Origin: Candidatus Borkfalkia ceftriaxoniphila
GTDB taxonomy: Bacteria > Bacillota > Clostridia > Christensenellales > Borkfalkiaceae
Length of the DNA stretch: 64,000 nt
Assembly: GCF_004134775.1 (NCBI RefSeq)
Contig: NZ_SDOZ01000002.1
Coordinates: forward strand, 1,400,005-1,464,004
Reading direction: 5' to 3'
Of the stretch, positions 26,319-35,082 are shown in pieces. Made by a program: the position numbers and the translations under genes. Numbering within the stretch: the first letter of the stretch is position 1; each line of letters begins with the position of its first letter. Under the pieces are notes generated by a model. That model was not told where the DNA came from. It was given only the letters and a program-made list of their open reading frames with translations, and searched no databases.

Positions 26319-27551
26319 ATGAATAAAATATTTACTTTTTCACTGGCGGCATTATTGGGACTGAGCGCGTGTGCCTTAGCGGCGTTTCCCGCCAAGGCAG
26401 ATGCGGAGGAAGCGTATACGGGACCGAATTTTACCGAGGATTTCGAGTCGTACAAGGTAAAAACGGATAACGGTTACGATTCTAAGCAGATCGCGGCAAA
26501 ATGGCAGAACGGATGGCTTGATCCTCCCGGTCCCGATGAGGTGGATTCCGAGGGGGCGGACGATAAATTTTCTATCGAAACCGATCCGACGGATCCCGCA
26601 AACAAAGTTTTACATATGGATACGGCGACAAAAAACAGTTCGTTTTTTTACCTGACGATCAAAGACGATCAGGGACAGGGCATCCGTGTAAAGAATTTCG
26701 AAGTATCTTTCCGCTTTTTATGTGCGGAAGGCGGCGAAGCGTATTGGTTCGGCATTGCGTCGCGCAAAGCGGCGGACACACGCTACAACGGCACGAACTG
26801 TGTGATGATGAACGCGCGCGTGTGGGATCAGGCGACGTTCCGTCCCGACGCTTACAGACAACTGGGAATGTCGGGTTTGCAGTTGAAATTGAAAAATCAG
26901 GACAGATCTGCCGATTTTACTCCCATGGATATCGCGGATATCTACGCGGATTGGCATACTTATAAACTCGTCGTGCAGGACAACGAGTTCGATATGTTCA
27001 TCGACGGATCGCATTTCGGCGGCGCGACGATTACGCAGACTTCTGCGAATAAACACGGTTATCTCAGTCTTGTGTCTACCGTCGCCAATGTCTATATCGA
27101 TGATTTTCAGATGGTCAACAAGGACACTGCGGCGCCTCCCGACGAGGAGGAGCCCGATCCCGAACCGACGCCCGACGTGAGTCCCGTTTTAACCGGTGAA
27201 AAAGAGTTTACCGTGACTGCCGGTGAAAAGAAAGCCTTGACGGTCGGACTGGATACGAAAGATCAGGTGATCGTAAAGGTCGACGCGAACAAACGCGGCG
27301 TCATGAGCAAATATTATTCTTATGCGGATAAACGGTTTACGCTCAGTGCGGACTATATGAGCGGTCTGGACGCGGGCGAATATGAATTTCTTGTCGGCAC
27401 CGACGGGGGCGAAGTGACTTTTAAAGTCACGGTCACCGAAGCGGCGGGGGGAGGCGGATGCGGTTCCTCTGTCTTAGGAGGAGGAACGGCGCTCGTCGGG
27501 CTGGGATTGACGGCGGTCGGCGTTCTGTCGGTTCATAAAAAAAAGTCGTAA
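26319..27551 (+). CDS. Surface protein with LamG-like module, X2-like Ig domain and Gly-Gly-Cys C-terminal tail
   Basis: 410 residues. The signal peptide ends about residue 28 (AFPAKADA). One LamG/concanavalin-like module covers about 30-270, ending VYIDDFQMVN. An acidic proline linker (about 273-290) is followed by an Ig-like domain (about 290-375) similar to X2 modules, then GGGGCGSS, about 20 hydrophobic residues and HKKKS. It closes the importer operon before a terminator. No catalytic residues stand out, so a binding or display role is inferred. Confidence 0.72.
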   Translation: MNKIFTFSLAALLGLSACALAAFPAKADAEEAYTGPNFTEDFESYKVKTDNGYDSKQIAAKWQNGWLDPPGPDEVDSEGADDKFSIETDPTDPANKVLHMDTATKNSSFFYLTIKDDQGQGIRVKNFEVSFRFLCAEGGEAYWFGIASRKAADTRYNGTNCVMMNARVWDQATFRPDAYRQLGMSGLQLKLKNQDRSADFTPMDIADIYADWHTYKLVVQDNEFDMFIDGSHFGGATITQTSANKHGYLSLVSTVANVYIDDFQMVNKDTAAPPDEEEPDPEPTPDVSPVLTGEKEFTVTAGEKKALTVGLDTKDQVIVKVDANKRGVMSKYYSYADKRFTLSADYMSGLDAGEYEFLVGTDGGEVTFKVTVTEAAGGGGCGSSVLGGGTALVGLGLTAVGVLSVHKKKS

Positions 27552-27562
27552 AGTTAAAATAA

Positions 27563-27597
27563 ACGGCGGGATTTCGTATACAATCCCGCCCGTTTTT
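27563..27597 (+). terminator. Intrinsic terminator
   Basis: GGGATT pairs with AATCCC, extended by GC pairs with one bulge, then CGTTTTTA. It lies 12 nt after the surface-protein stop and before the DUF4838-type gene, so that gene is either expressed by read-through or from an unseen promoter. Confidence 0.7.
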
Positions 27598-27625
27598 AAA
27601 TCGGCTGAACATGCGGAGGCTATTC

Positions 27626-29503
27626 ATGGAAAGAGTTATCAGATTCGCGTATAAAGAACTTGCGCGGTATTTTAAAATCATGACGGGGGACGAGGCGGAT
27701 ATTCGACTGTCGGTCGATATGTCGTTGCTGGAAAAGGATATGGACGCATATCTCGACGATAAATATGAGATCAGCGTTCGAGGCGGGAGGGGCGTGATAC
27801 GCGGCGTAAACGCGCGCAGCGTTCTGATCGGCGTCTATCGTTTTTTCCGCGAATGCGGCTGCGTATTCGTAAGACCGGGCGTAAACGGAGATCGTATTCC
27901 CCGATTGTCTGTCAAAGATTGTACGGTCGAACTTGTCTGCCGTCCCTCTTACCGCTTTCGCACGATTACCATCGAAGGCGCAAATTCTTTGGGCGACGTG
28001 CTGAGTTTGATAGATTGGTCAATAAAAAACGGCTTCAACGCATATTTTACGCAATTTCGCGACAGCAATACCTTTTTTGAACGCTGGTACAATCGGGAGC
28101 GCAACGATTTAACAAACGGCGTGGGATTGCAGGACGAAGAGGCGCGCGCGTTCGTCCGTTTAATTTCAGACGAATTGAAAAAACGCGGGATGCTGTTTCA
28201 TGCCGTAGGCCACGGCTGGACGTGCGAAAGTATCGGCTACAAAGCCCGCGGGTGGTATAAAGTCAAACCCGGTTCCGTTCCCGACTATGACCGTGAATAC
28301 CTTGCGGAAATCGACGGCGCGCGTGATTTCTATATGGATACGCCTCTTTATTCGCAACTCTGTTATTCCAACGAGAAAGTGCAGGAAAAGATGATCGACA
28401 GTGTGGTCGAATATTTACTCGATCATCCCGAAGTGGACTATCTGCATTTCTGGTTGGGAGACAATTATAATAATTTTTGCGAATGCGAGAAGTGTGCGCA
28501 ACTATCCGTCAGCGATTGGTACGTCGTTCTGCTCAATAAACTCGACGAACGGCTGACGCAAAAACATATTTCCGCAAAAATCGTATTTTTGATTTATTTC
28601 GAACTGTTATGGCCGCCCGTTCAAAAACAATTGAAACACCCCGAAAGATTCGTGATGATGTTCGCGCCCATCACCCGCACCTATTCCAAAAGTTTTCTGG
28701 GCGAAAAGCGCGTCGAGGGGGTAAAACGCGCATTGCCGAAGTTCCGTCTCAACCGCCTGCGCTTTCCTTCCGATCTGAGGGAAAATCTTGAATTTCTTTA
28801 TGCCAATCAGGACAGGTTTTCCGGCGATGCTTTCGATTTCGACTATCACTTGATGTGGGAACCTTTCAAAGACCTGGCGGGCGTAAAATTGGCGGAAGTC
28901 ATTCACGATGATGTCCGTGCGCTCAAAGATCTCGGTTTAAACGGCATGGTTTCCTGCCAGATCCAGAAAGCGTTCATGCCGCACGGACTCGGGATCTATG
29001 CGATGGGGCGGACGTTGGAAAATTCAGACGTCGATTTCGCTCGACTTCGGAAAGAATATTTATCGGCTGCGTTCGGTGACCATGTTTCGTCGGTCGTCAA
29101 TATCCTGCAAATATTTTACGACTGCCATTGTCCCGAATATCTTCGCAACGAGCATAGCGAAATCGACGCGCGGCAGGCCGAAGCGTTCGATAACGGCGCG
29201 GACAGATTGCGGGAGGGGGCTAAACAACTCAGATTTTTACGCAAAGAAGAGAGCGATAAGACGGTAGATCTCAGTTTAAAACTGCTCGCTTATTATTGTG
29301 AATTATGCGCGCATTATTTTTTGGCTCTCGGCGCCAAAGCACGTGGGGAAGCCCGGGAAAAAGTACGGGAAAAATTTTCCGAAATGCATAAATTTTTATT
29401 TGAGAACGAATCCGAATACGGGAATTACTTAGACTCGTTTTACTTCGATTTAATGTCAGAACAGATTTTAAACAGCGATTGGAACAACGTATTAACCGCA
29501 TAA
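27626..29503 (+). CDS. DUF4838-type glycosidase-like protein
   Basis: 625 residues, no signal peptide. The N-terminal alpha/beta domain (about 1-115; RGVNARSVLIGVYRFFRECG) is like the GH67-type leading domain. A DUF4838-like barrel follows, recognised by VDYLHFWLGDNYNNFCECEK and by AVGHGWTCESIGY. The paired Cys residues in FCECEKC are typical of this domain. The ATG at 27626 is preferred over the in-frame ATG at 27611 because GGAGG lies 6 nt before it. It probably degrades an imported oligosaccharide in the cytoplasm; substrate specificity is unknown for most DUF4838 proteins. Confidence 0.75.
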   Translation: MERVIRFAYKELARYFKIMTGDEADIRLSVDMSLLEKDMDAYLDDKYEISVRGGRGVIRGVNARSVLIGVYRFFRECGCVFVRPGVNGDRIPRLSVKDCTVELVCRPSYRFRTITIEGANSLGDVLSLIDWSIKNGFNAYFTQFRDSNTFFERWYNRERNDLTNGVGLQDEEARAFVRLISDELKKRGMLFHAVGHGWTCESIGYKARGWYKVKPGSVPDYDREYLAEIDGARDFYMDTPLYSQLCYSNEKVQEKMIDSVVEYLLDHPEVDYLHFWLGDNYNNFCECEKCAQLSVSDWYVVLLNKLDERLTQKHISAKIVFLIYFELLWPPVQKQLKHPERFVMMFAPITRTYSKSFLGEKRVEGVKRALPKFRLNRLRFPSDLRENLEFLYANQDRFSGDAFDFDYHLMWEPFKDLAGVKLAEVIHDDVRALKDLGLNGMVSCQIQKAFMPHGLGIYAMGRTLENSDVDFARLRKEYLSAAFGDHVSSVVNILQIFYDCHCPEYLRNEHSEIDARQAEAFDNGADRLREGAKQLRFLRKEESDKTVDLSLKLLAYYCELCAHYFLALGAKARGEAREKVREKFSEMHKFLFENESEYGNYLDSFYFDLMSEQILNSDWNNVLTA

Positions 29504-29537
29504 ACATGCCGGTTTTGTCAAAAAGTTCCATTTTGTA

Positions 29538-29566
29538 TTGACTTTCGCGCGATTTAATTGTAAACT
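29538..29566 (+). promoter_or_regulatory. Promoter of the ROK regulator
   Basis: TTGACT (29538-29543), 17 bp, TAAACT (29561-29566), then AAAAGGAGAA and the ATG at 29587. The transcribed leader is very short, about 15 nt. Confidence 0.7.
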
Positions 29567-29586
29567 TATGAAAAGGAGAAAGTATA

Positions 29587-30789
29587 ATGCAAAACAAAAA
29601 GAAATGGGTAAAGAATCAACAGCCGATCCGTTACAATAACCAAAAACAAGTGATTGATTTGATGCGTAGCGGTTCGCAGTCTTGCAGCGATATCGCGAAG
29701 GCGACCGGGCTGAGCAATACGGCGGCTGAAAATATTGTTGACGAAATGGTGGAAATGGGCGTTTTGGTCAAAGGTCCGATCACCGATTACGGTAAACTCG
29801 GAAGGCGTCCCATCAAATATAAGCTCAACGGCGAACTCGGCGTCGTTGTTTCTGTCGATCTGACCGATCGCGATCTCCTTATCTGTATCTCCAACATGAA
29901 CCGTCAGATTCTTTTCCGTTCGGAAGTGAAGAATATCATTATGATCACCGAACAAATCTTAAATGATATTGTAGAGATCATCAAAGAAGGTCTGCAAAAG
30001 CCCGGTATTTCCGATAAACCTTTGCTGTGCATTTGTTTTGCGATCCCGGGATATTTCAATAAAGACACGGGTGAATTTTTACTGGCGAACCGAATCGAAA
30101 ATTGCAGGGAGGTCAATATCAAATCGTTGTTTTCGGAAATATTCGGCTGCGATATTTTATTGCAGAAAGATATCATTTCCGGTGTGATCGGCGAAATGCA
30201 ATTCGGCGTACTGAGTACTTTGCAGGCGAAAAATGCGTTGTTCATGCATTTTGATATCAATATTGCTTCCGCGTTTATTTTCGACGGTAAAATGTATGAG
30301 GGCGACCATGGGTTTGCGGGCGAAACGGGTTTTTTCATGCCCAATATGTCCGATCCCGCCAAAGGGCTTGGTATTTACGTATCGCTGACTGCGATTTTTA
30401 TCAATATCATCGAAAAGATCAAAAAAGAAAAACTTTCTCATCCTTTGGCAGGGAAAGAAGTTCTGGAATTCGACGAGGTAAAACTATTGTTTTTGAGCGG
30501 CGACGAAACTGTTTGTTCGGTCGTTAAACTTACTGCGAAAAAATTGGCGCTGCATTTTCTGAACATAAATTATCTTTTGGATATAACCCATGTCGTTCTG
30601 GACGGCAGGATCGTCGAACTCGGCGAAAAATTTTTGGAATACGTCAATACATATTTAAAAAAATATAATCAAGGAATGTCAGAGGTCAAAGTTCAGTATT
30701 CCGATCTCATGAATCGCGCGATAACGCTGGGCAGCATCAGCAGCGCCGTGGATTCCCAGATAGATAAAATTCTGCGCGCAAGGAACTGA
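29587..30789 (+). CDS. ROK-family transcriptional repressor (NagC/XylR type)
   Basis: 400 residues. N-terminal winged helix (about 25-85; SDIAKATGLSNTAAENIVDE with wing KLGRRPIKYKL), then a ROK sugar-binding domain (about 90-390). The kinase zinc motif C-x-C-G-x-x-G-C is absent, and the sugar-contact His of the usual GExGH motif is replaced (AGETGFFM), so this is a regulator rather than a sugar kinase. It sits at the end of the glycan locus with its own promoter. The TTAGTTT...AAACTAA palindrome at 17525 is a plausible operator. Inducer unknown. Confidence 0.9.
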   Translation: MQNKKKWVKNQQPIRYNNQKQVIDLMRSGSQSCSDIAKATGLSNTAAENIVDEMVEMGVLVKGPITDYGKLGRRPIKYKLNGELGVVVSVDLTDRDLLICISNMNRQILFRSEVKNIIMITEQILNDIVEIIKEGLQKPGISDKPLLCICFAIPGYFNKDTGEFLLANRIENCREVNIKSLFSEIFGCDILLQKDIISGVIGEMQFGVLSTLQAKNALFMHFDINIASAFIFDGKMYEGDHGFAGETGFFMPNMSDPAKGLGIYVSLTAIFINIIEKIKKEKLSHPLAGKEVLEFDEVKLLFLSGDETVCSVVKLTAKKLALHFLNINYLLDITHVVLDGRIVELGEKFLEYVNTYLKKYNQGMSEVKVQYSDLMNRAITLGSISSAVDSQIDKILRARN

Positions 30790-30814
30790 ATTTCGCCCTG
30801 CGGTAAATTATTTC

Positions 30815-32128
30815 ATGAAAGGACGTTATTTTTGTTTTACCATTGTTATACGCGTCAATCAGATCGAAGTTGCGCCCGGCGTAAATCTCGGCGTGGACGA
30901 AAGGCGCGAAAATACTTTGGAAAATCTGATAAAGTACAGAGAAAGCATTTTCAGAGCCGATCCGTCGGCGCGCGTCACCTTTGCTTTGAGCGATGCCGCG
31001 CTGCGCGATGAAAGCGAGAATTTCAGAAATATCCGTGCGCAACTGCGCGAATATTACGAGAAATTCGGGGATGACGTAACTTATATGCTCGGCGCCTTTT
31101 TTTCGGCGGCTTATGAGAAAAGAGCACAGATCTGCGCGAACGTACACAGCGCGTTGTGTTTATTGAAAGATTTTATGGGCCCCGAATACCGTCCGCAGGC
31201 AATCGTAGGAGGCTTTGTTGCATCGGACGTCATACGGTACATAGCGGAAGTCGAGCATATTCATGTCGTGCAGGGGAATATTTTCAGTCAATATGCTGTC
31301 GACAATCAGGACGGAGACGGCTCGATCTGTTATCCGTATTATCCTTCGAAAGAACATTTTTGCAAGCCTGCGCAGGGAGACGAAGATTTTATAGACTGCG
31401 TCAATTTGGACGGTTGGACTGTGGATTTTATCAACGCTACTTACTGCGGCGTAACGAAAGAGGGGTACAACAGCCGTATGGGCTGCGGACCGATCGAAAC
31501 ATTGCGTCCTTTCTGCGTGGAAAAAGGCATTGAGATCATGTTGGTCTCTGCCGATCAGATGCTGGGTGAAAATTTCGGACGTAATAACGGGTTCGGGTAT
31601 GCTACGGCGATATGGGAACTTTGCCTGATCCAAAGGGACGGTCATCATCAGATGAATATCGATGAAACGACTGTGACGGCTTTTTTATCGGCATTGAAGA
31701 AAAAATATCCCGATTTGAAAATCGTTCCTTTCGGCGAAGTGGGCGAGTCTTTCCGAAAAGAACATCCCGATAACCGGCAACTGCATTATGAATTCGTGCA
31801 TCAAGGTATTGGGTTCGGGGGCAGTTTGGAAAATGTCCGCCTGTATTGGTACATGAATAAATATTTCCGCCTTTGCATTCGGGAGGATATTCAACGGGGC
31901 ACGAAAAAAGTCATAGACTTTACGGATTATACCAAACAGGCGGCCGAACCCGAAGATTCGGATTATCGCATTGGAAAAATTCAGAGAAATTGGAGCCTGT
32001 TAGGGGATATCAATCAAAAAGGTCTGCGGGAGCAGGATAAACCGATCGATTTCGTGCGATTAAGCGAGGCTCAAAAAGAATTGATCGGGCGGGCGGAAAA
32101 AGAGTTCGGTTTTACCGTAACCTTTTAA
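30815..32128 (+). CDS. Putative deacetylase-fold protein, DUF3863/DUF3864-like
   Basis: 437 residues, no signal peptide. I associate segments such as PYYPSKEHFCKP, DGWTVDFINATYCG and GCGPIETLRPF with the DUF3863/DUF3864 proteins of gut Bacteroidetes; this is from memory and not verified. The N-terminal layout (ARVTFALSDAALRDESENF, then VGGFVASDVIRYI) suggests a (beta/alpha)7 polysaccharide-deacetylase-like barrel. It follows the ROK repressor by 25 nt and ends at a strong terminator. The ribosome site before the ATG is poor, so translation may depend on coupling. Function inferred to be within the same sugar pathway. Confidence 0.55.
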   Translation: MKGRYFCFTIVIRVNQIEVAPGVNLGVDERRENTLENLIKYRESIFRADPSARVTFALSDAALRDESENFRNIRAQLREYYEKFGDDVTYMLGAFFSAAYEKRAQICANVHSALCLLKDFMGPEYRPQAIVGGFVASDVIRYIAEVEHIHVVQGNIFSQYAVDNQDGDGSICYPYYPSKEHFCKPAQGDEDFIDCVNLDGWTVDFINATYCGVTKEGYNSRMGCGPIETLRPFCVEKGIEIMLVSADQMLGENFGRNNGFGYATAIWELCLIQRDGHHQMNIDETTVTAFLSALKKKYPDLKIVPFGEVGESFRKEHPDNRQLHYEFVHQGIGFGGSLENVRLYWYMNKYFRLCIREDIQRGTKKVIDFTDYTKQAAEPEDSDYRIGKIQRNWSLLGDINQKGLREQDKPIDFVRLSEAQKELIGRAEKEFGFTVTF

Positions 32129-32135
32129 TACCTGT

Positions 32136-32171
32136 ACGGGGAAAGCGAAAAACTTTCCCCGTTTTTGTTTT
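32136..32171 (+). terminator. Intrinsic terminator
   Basis: Stem ACGGGGAAAG / CTTTCCCCGT followed by TTTTTGTTTTT, directly after the preceding gene. Confidence 0.88.
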
Positions 32172-32174
32172 TCG

Positions 32175-32203
32175 TTGACAGAGAAGATTTATTATATTAT
32201 AAT
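32175..32203 (+). promoter_or_regulatory. Consensus promoter of manA
   Basis: TTGACA (32175-32180), 17 bp, TATAAT (32198-32203): both boxes match the sigma-A consensus exactly. GGAAGGAAG precedes the ATG at 32234. Confidence 0.85.
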
Positions 32204-32233
32204 GAATAAAGCAATAATCGCAGGAAGGAAGAT

Positions 32234-33160
32234 ATGGGCGCGTATAAAACCGAACCCGTTTTAAAGGACTATCTTTGGGGCGGGCACAAACTCGAAAAAA
32301 TGTTCGGCCGCGATAACGGCGGTAAAAAAGTCAGCGAAAGTTGGGAGATCTCCGTGCATAAGGACGGCGAAAGCACCTGCGGCGGCGAAAAACTTTCAAG
32401 TATCATCGCCCGCACCGAAAATTTTATCGACAAACGGAATTCTCCTCTTCCCGTTCTCATCAAATATATAGACGCGGCGCAGAATCTTTCCGTACAGGTA
32501 CACCCGGACGACGCGTATGCGCGCGAACGCGAGGGCGACAACGGCAAGACGGAAATGTGGTATATCCTTTCCGCCGAAGAGGGCGCGGGCATTTACTGCG
32601 GCTTTTCGAGAAATATTACCCGCGAAGAATTTCGAATGAAAGTGCGCGAAGGTACGGTAGAGGCCTGCCTCAACTTTATTCCCGTGCGGGCGGGCGATTG
32701 CTATCTCATCGAGGCGGGCACCGTGCACGCAATCGGCGCGGGGTGCGTTATCTGCGAGATCCAGCAAAACAGCAACGTCACCTATCGGGTGTACGATTAT
32801 AACCGCCGCGGCGCGGACGGAAACTTACGCGAACTGCACGTGGAAAAGGCGCTCGACGTCATCGATTTCCGCCCCTTTGCCGACCGCACGGGCTCGACGG
32901 CGTTTGGGAACGTTGCGGGCGGCAGAATGCGGCTGTTGACGAGGTGTCCTTATTTTACCTGCCGCGAACTGATTCTGGACGGAACGTTTTCCGCGAAAGA
33001 CGAAAATTCTTTTACCGCGGTCAATGTACTGGAAGGGCGGGGCACGATCTCGGGTACGGCATTTCGGGCGGGCGACAGTTTTATCGTGCCCTGCGGCGAT
33101 ACGCTTTCTTTGCAGGGAAAAGCAAAAATGATATTGACAAATCAAGCGGAGGAAATATGA
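32234..33160 (+). CDS. manA: Mannose-6-phosphate isomerase, class I
   Basis: 308 residues, cytoplasmic; interconverts mannose-6-phosphate and fructose-6-phosphate. The zinc-binding residues of the cupin are visible: QVHPDD, GKTEMWYIL and, later, GTVHAIG. The N-terminus VLKDYLWGG and the length fit the short Firmicutes type. It overlaps the ROK kinase gene by 4 nt (ATGA), so hexose phosphorylation and isomerisation are made from one message. This fits a mannose-containing or mannose-yielding substrate for the upstream glycan locus, but manA is also a general housekeeping gene. Confidence 0.95.
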   Translation: MGAYKTEPVLKDYLWGGHKLEKMFGRDNGGKKVSESWEISVHKDGESTCGGEKLSSIIARTENFIDKRNSPLPVLIKYIDAAQNLSVQVHPDDAYAREREGDNGKTEMWYILSAEEGAGIYCGFSRNITREEFRMKVREGTVEACLNFIPVRAGDCYLIEAGTVHAIGAGCVICEIQQNSNVTYRVYDYNRRGADGNLRELHVEKALDVIDFRPFADRTGSTAFGNVAGGRMRLLTRCPYFTCRELILDGTFSAKDENSFTAVNVLEGRGTISGTAFRAGDSFIVPCGDTLSLQGKAKMILTNQAEEI

Positions 33161-34125
33161 AATATTATGCGGGCTTGGATCTTGGCGGCACGTTCGTCAA
33201 GGGCGGAATCGTAGACGAAACGGGCGCGATCGTTCGCGCGGATAAGATCCCGACGGGCAAGGACCGCCCGTACGGCGAAATCGCCGCCGACATGGCGGGG
33301 CTCGTGCGAAAGATCGCGGCGGACGCGAACGTATCCATGTCCGACGTCGCGGCGGTCGGCATCGGTTCGCCGGGGACAATAGACAGCAAAAACGGCGTCA
33401 TCTATTACAGCAACAACATTGCCTGGAACAACGTTCCGCTGTGCGCGGAGATCGAAAAAAATCTCGGGATCCGCGCGTTTGTGACCAACGACGCGAACGC
33501 GGCGGCGCTGGGCGAAGCCTGGTGCGGCGCGGGGCGCAAATACGGATCCATCGTATTCATCACGCTCGGCACGGGCGTGGGCGGCGGCGTGATCATCGAC
33601 GGGAAACTCTTTCAGGGATTCCGTTCTGCGGGCGCGGAACTCGGCCACGTGGTCATCCGCATGGGCGGCGCGCAGTGCACCTGCGGGCGCAAGGGCTGTT
33701 TCGAGGCGTACGCCTCCGCCACCGCGCTCATCAGGCAGACGCGCGAGGCAATGGAAAAACATCCCGAAAGCAAACTGTGGGATCTATGCGGGGGAGATCT
33801 CGAAAAAGTCGAGGGGAAGACCGCGTTCGACGGGCAGGCGCTCGGCGACGAGACTGCAAAGCGCATTGTTTCCCGCTACGTCAAATATCTGGCGGAAGGG
33901 CTCGTCAATATCTGCAATGAATTCCGTCCCGAGGCGATCGTGCTCGGCGGCGGCGTGTGCGGCGCGGGCGACGTGCTCCTGAAACCCTTGAAACGGCGCA
34001 TCAACCGCTATATCTACGGCGGCACGAAATACGCGCCCGTCAAAGTGGTCATCGCGTCTTTGGGCAACGACGCGGGGCTGGTCGGCGCGGTCAAATACGC
34101 GATCGACTGCGTTTCGGCGCGGTAA
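33157..34125 (+). CDS. ROK-family sugar kinase (glucokinase-like)
   Basis: 322 residues. The ATP-binding phosphate motif LDLGGTFVKGG is at the N-terminus and the catalytic Asp lies in VTNDANAAALGEA. The structural zinc motif CTCGRKGCFEAYAS follows AELGHVVI, and the adenosine loop VLGGGVCGAG lies near the C-terminus. All features of a functional glucokinase or hexokinase of the ROK group are present, in contrast to the regulator at 29587. The ATG at 33157 overlaps the manA stop and follows AGCGGAGGAAAT. Specificity among glucose, mannose or other hexoses cannot be decided. Confidence 0.92.
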   Translation: MKYYAGLDLGGTFVKGGIVDETGAIVRADKIPTGKDRPYGEIAADMAGLVRKIAADANVSMSDVAAVGIGSPGTIDSKNGVIYYSNNIAWNNVPLCAEIEKNLGIRAFVTNDANAAALGEAWCGAGRKYGSIVFITLGTGVGGGVIIDGKLFQGFRSAGAELGHVVIRMGGAQCTCGRKGCFEAYASATALIRQTREAMEKHPESKLWDLCGGDLEKVEGKTAFDGQALGDETAKRIVSRYVKYLAEGLVNICNEFRPEAIVLGGGVCGAGDVLLKPLKRRINRYIYGGTKYAPVKVVIASLGNDAGLVGAVKYAIDCVSAR

Positions 34126-34156
34126 AAAAGAGCCGTCGGGATCCGACGGCTCTTTT
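34126..34156 (+). terminator. Intrinsic terminator
   Basis: 14-bp stem AAAAGAGCCGTCGG / CCGACGGCTCTTTT with a 3-nt loop, one base after the kinase stop codon. The T-run is only four long, so some read-through into the next gene is possible. Confidence 0.75.
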
Positions 34157-34175
34157 GTCTTTGCAAGGTGGTTTT

Positions 34176-34958
34176 ATGTTTCGGGAATGTCTGAAAAATT
34201 ACGTGCGCTGCGTAAAATATCTGCTCATCGCCATGGGGATCGTCTATCTGTTCTTTATACTCGCCTGCGTCGCTTTGGCGCAGGGCGCGTTTCGCGTCGT
34301 CGCGGAACAGGGGAGCGAGGTGTATCGGCAGATCGCGGCGTATCTTACGGAACGCTTTGCGGGCGGACGCACGCTGAGCGTTTACGTCAACGGCGGCTTT
34401 TGGCAGGAAACTTTGTCCGATCTGGTCGCCATGGTGCGCGCGGGCGGCGAAACTTCCGCGGCAGAACTGCTGCTTTTATTGGCGGGTTTTGTCTTTCTCG
34501 TTGTGCTCGGCGTCAAACTGGCGGAAGGGGCGGGGCACTTTTTTTATAAGCGCGAATTCGGTGACGAGAATACCCGTTACGGACTTTTGAACTGGATCGT
34601 CAAACTGCTCATCGGCGTCGCGTTCACGCTGGCTTTTTCCTTTTTCGCGTTATTTTGGAAATACGGCGGATGGGTGGTCATCGCCGTATATCTGCTCGTC
34701 AACGCTTCGCAAACGCTGTATTCGACTTGGTTCGTCTATTTTTCCAAAGAGGACCGAAAAAAATTCGGCAGCCCCAAAAACGTATGCAAAGTCGCGCTCA
34801 TCATGCTCATCTGTTACGCGTTGTTTGCGGCGCTGTTCTTCGTGTTGTACCGTTTTTTATCTCCCGTGCTCGCGTTCGTGGTCGCGGTGCCGCTGTTCGT
34901 CTATACCGATCAGGTCATCCTCATTACGACGCTCACGTATTTTCAGAAAACTATTTGA
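34176..34958 (+). CDS. Membrane protein of unknown function
   Basis: 260 residues with about five or six hydrophobic segments, at roughly 15-40, 90-115, 145-172, 172-195, 205-228 and 230-252. No family is recognised and no motif stands out. The ATG at 34176 is used although upstream in-frame codons exist, because it lies after the kinase terminator and is preceded by AAGGTGG. It has no partner gene nearby. Its last 8 nt are overlapped by a tiny open frame on the other strand. Confidence 0.65.
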   Translation: MFRECLKNYVRCVKYLLIAMGIVYLFFILACVALAQGAFRVVAEQGSEVYRQIAAYLTERFAGGRTLSVYVNGGFWQETLSDLVAMVRAGGETSAAELLLLLAGFVFLVVLGVKLAEGAGHFFYKREFGDENTRYGLLNWIVKLLIGVAFTLAFSFFALFWKYGGWVVIAVYLLVNASQTLYSTWFVYFSKEDRKKFGSPKNVCKVALIMLICYALFAALFFVLYRFLSPVLAFVVAVPLFVYTDQVILITTLTYFQKTI

Positions 34959-35082
34959 GAATGTGAAAGCAAATGTAGATATCTTTTCCGAAATCGTTGC
35001 GCACATGGCAATGAAATCGGGGATAATCGGCGAGGTAAACATCGAACAATTTCAAAACTTGACGAAAGCGGTCTTCGGTCAT
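34951..35082 (-). CDS. Small open frame, 43 residues, overlapping start/stop with the preceding small frame
   Basis: The ATG overlaps the TGA of the 25-residue frame at 35079-35156 (ATGA), so it could be translated by coupling. The peptide starts MTEDRFRQVLKLF and is rich in aromatic and basic residues (ADYPRFHCHVRNDFGK). It is unrecognised. It could instead be the second half of a single small gene broken by a frameshift. Confidence 0.3.
   Translation of the reverse strand: MTEDRFRQVLKLFDVYLADYPRFHCHVRNDFGKDIYICFHILK

Noticed and set aside
29587-30789. ROK protein as a sugar kinase
   Set aside because: It has an N-terminal DNA-binding domain and lacks the zinc motif and the GExGH His, whereas the ROK protein at 33157 has both.
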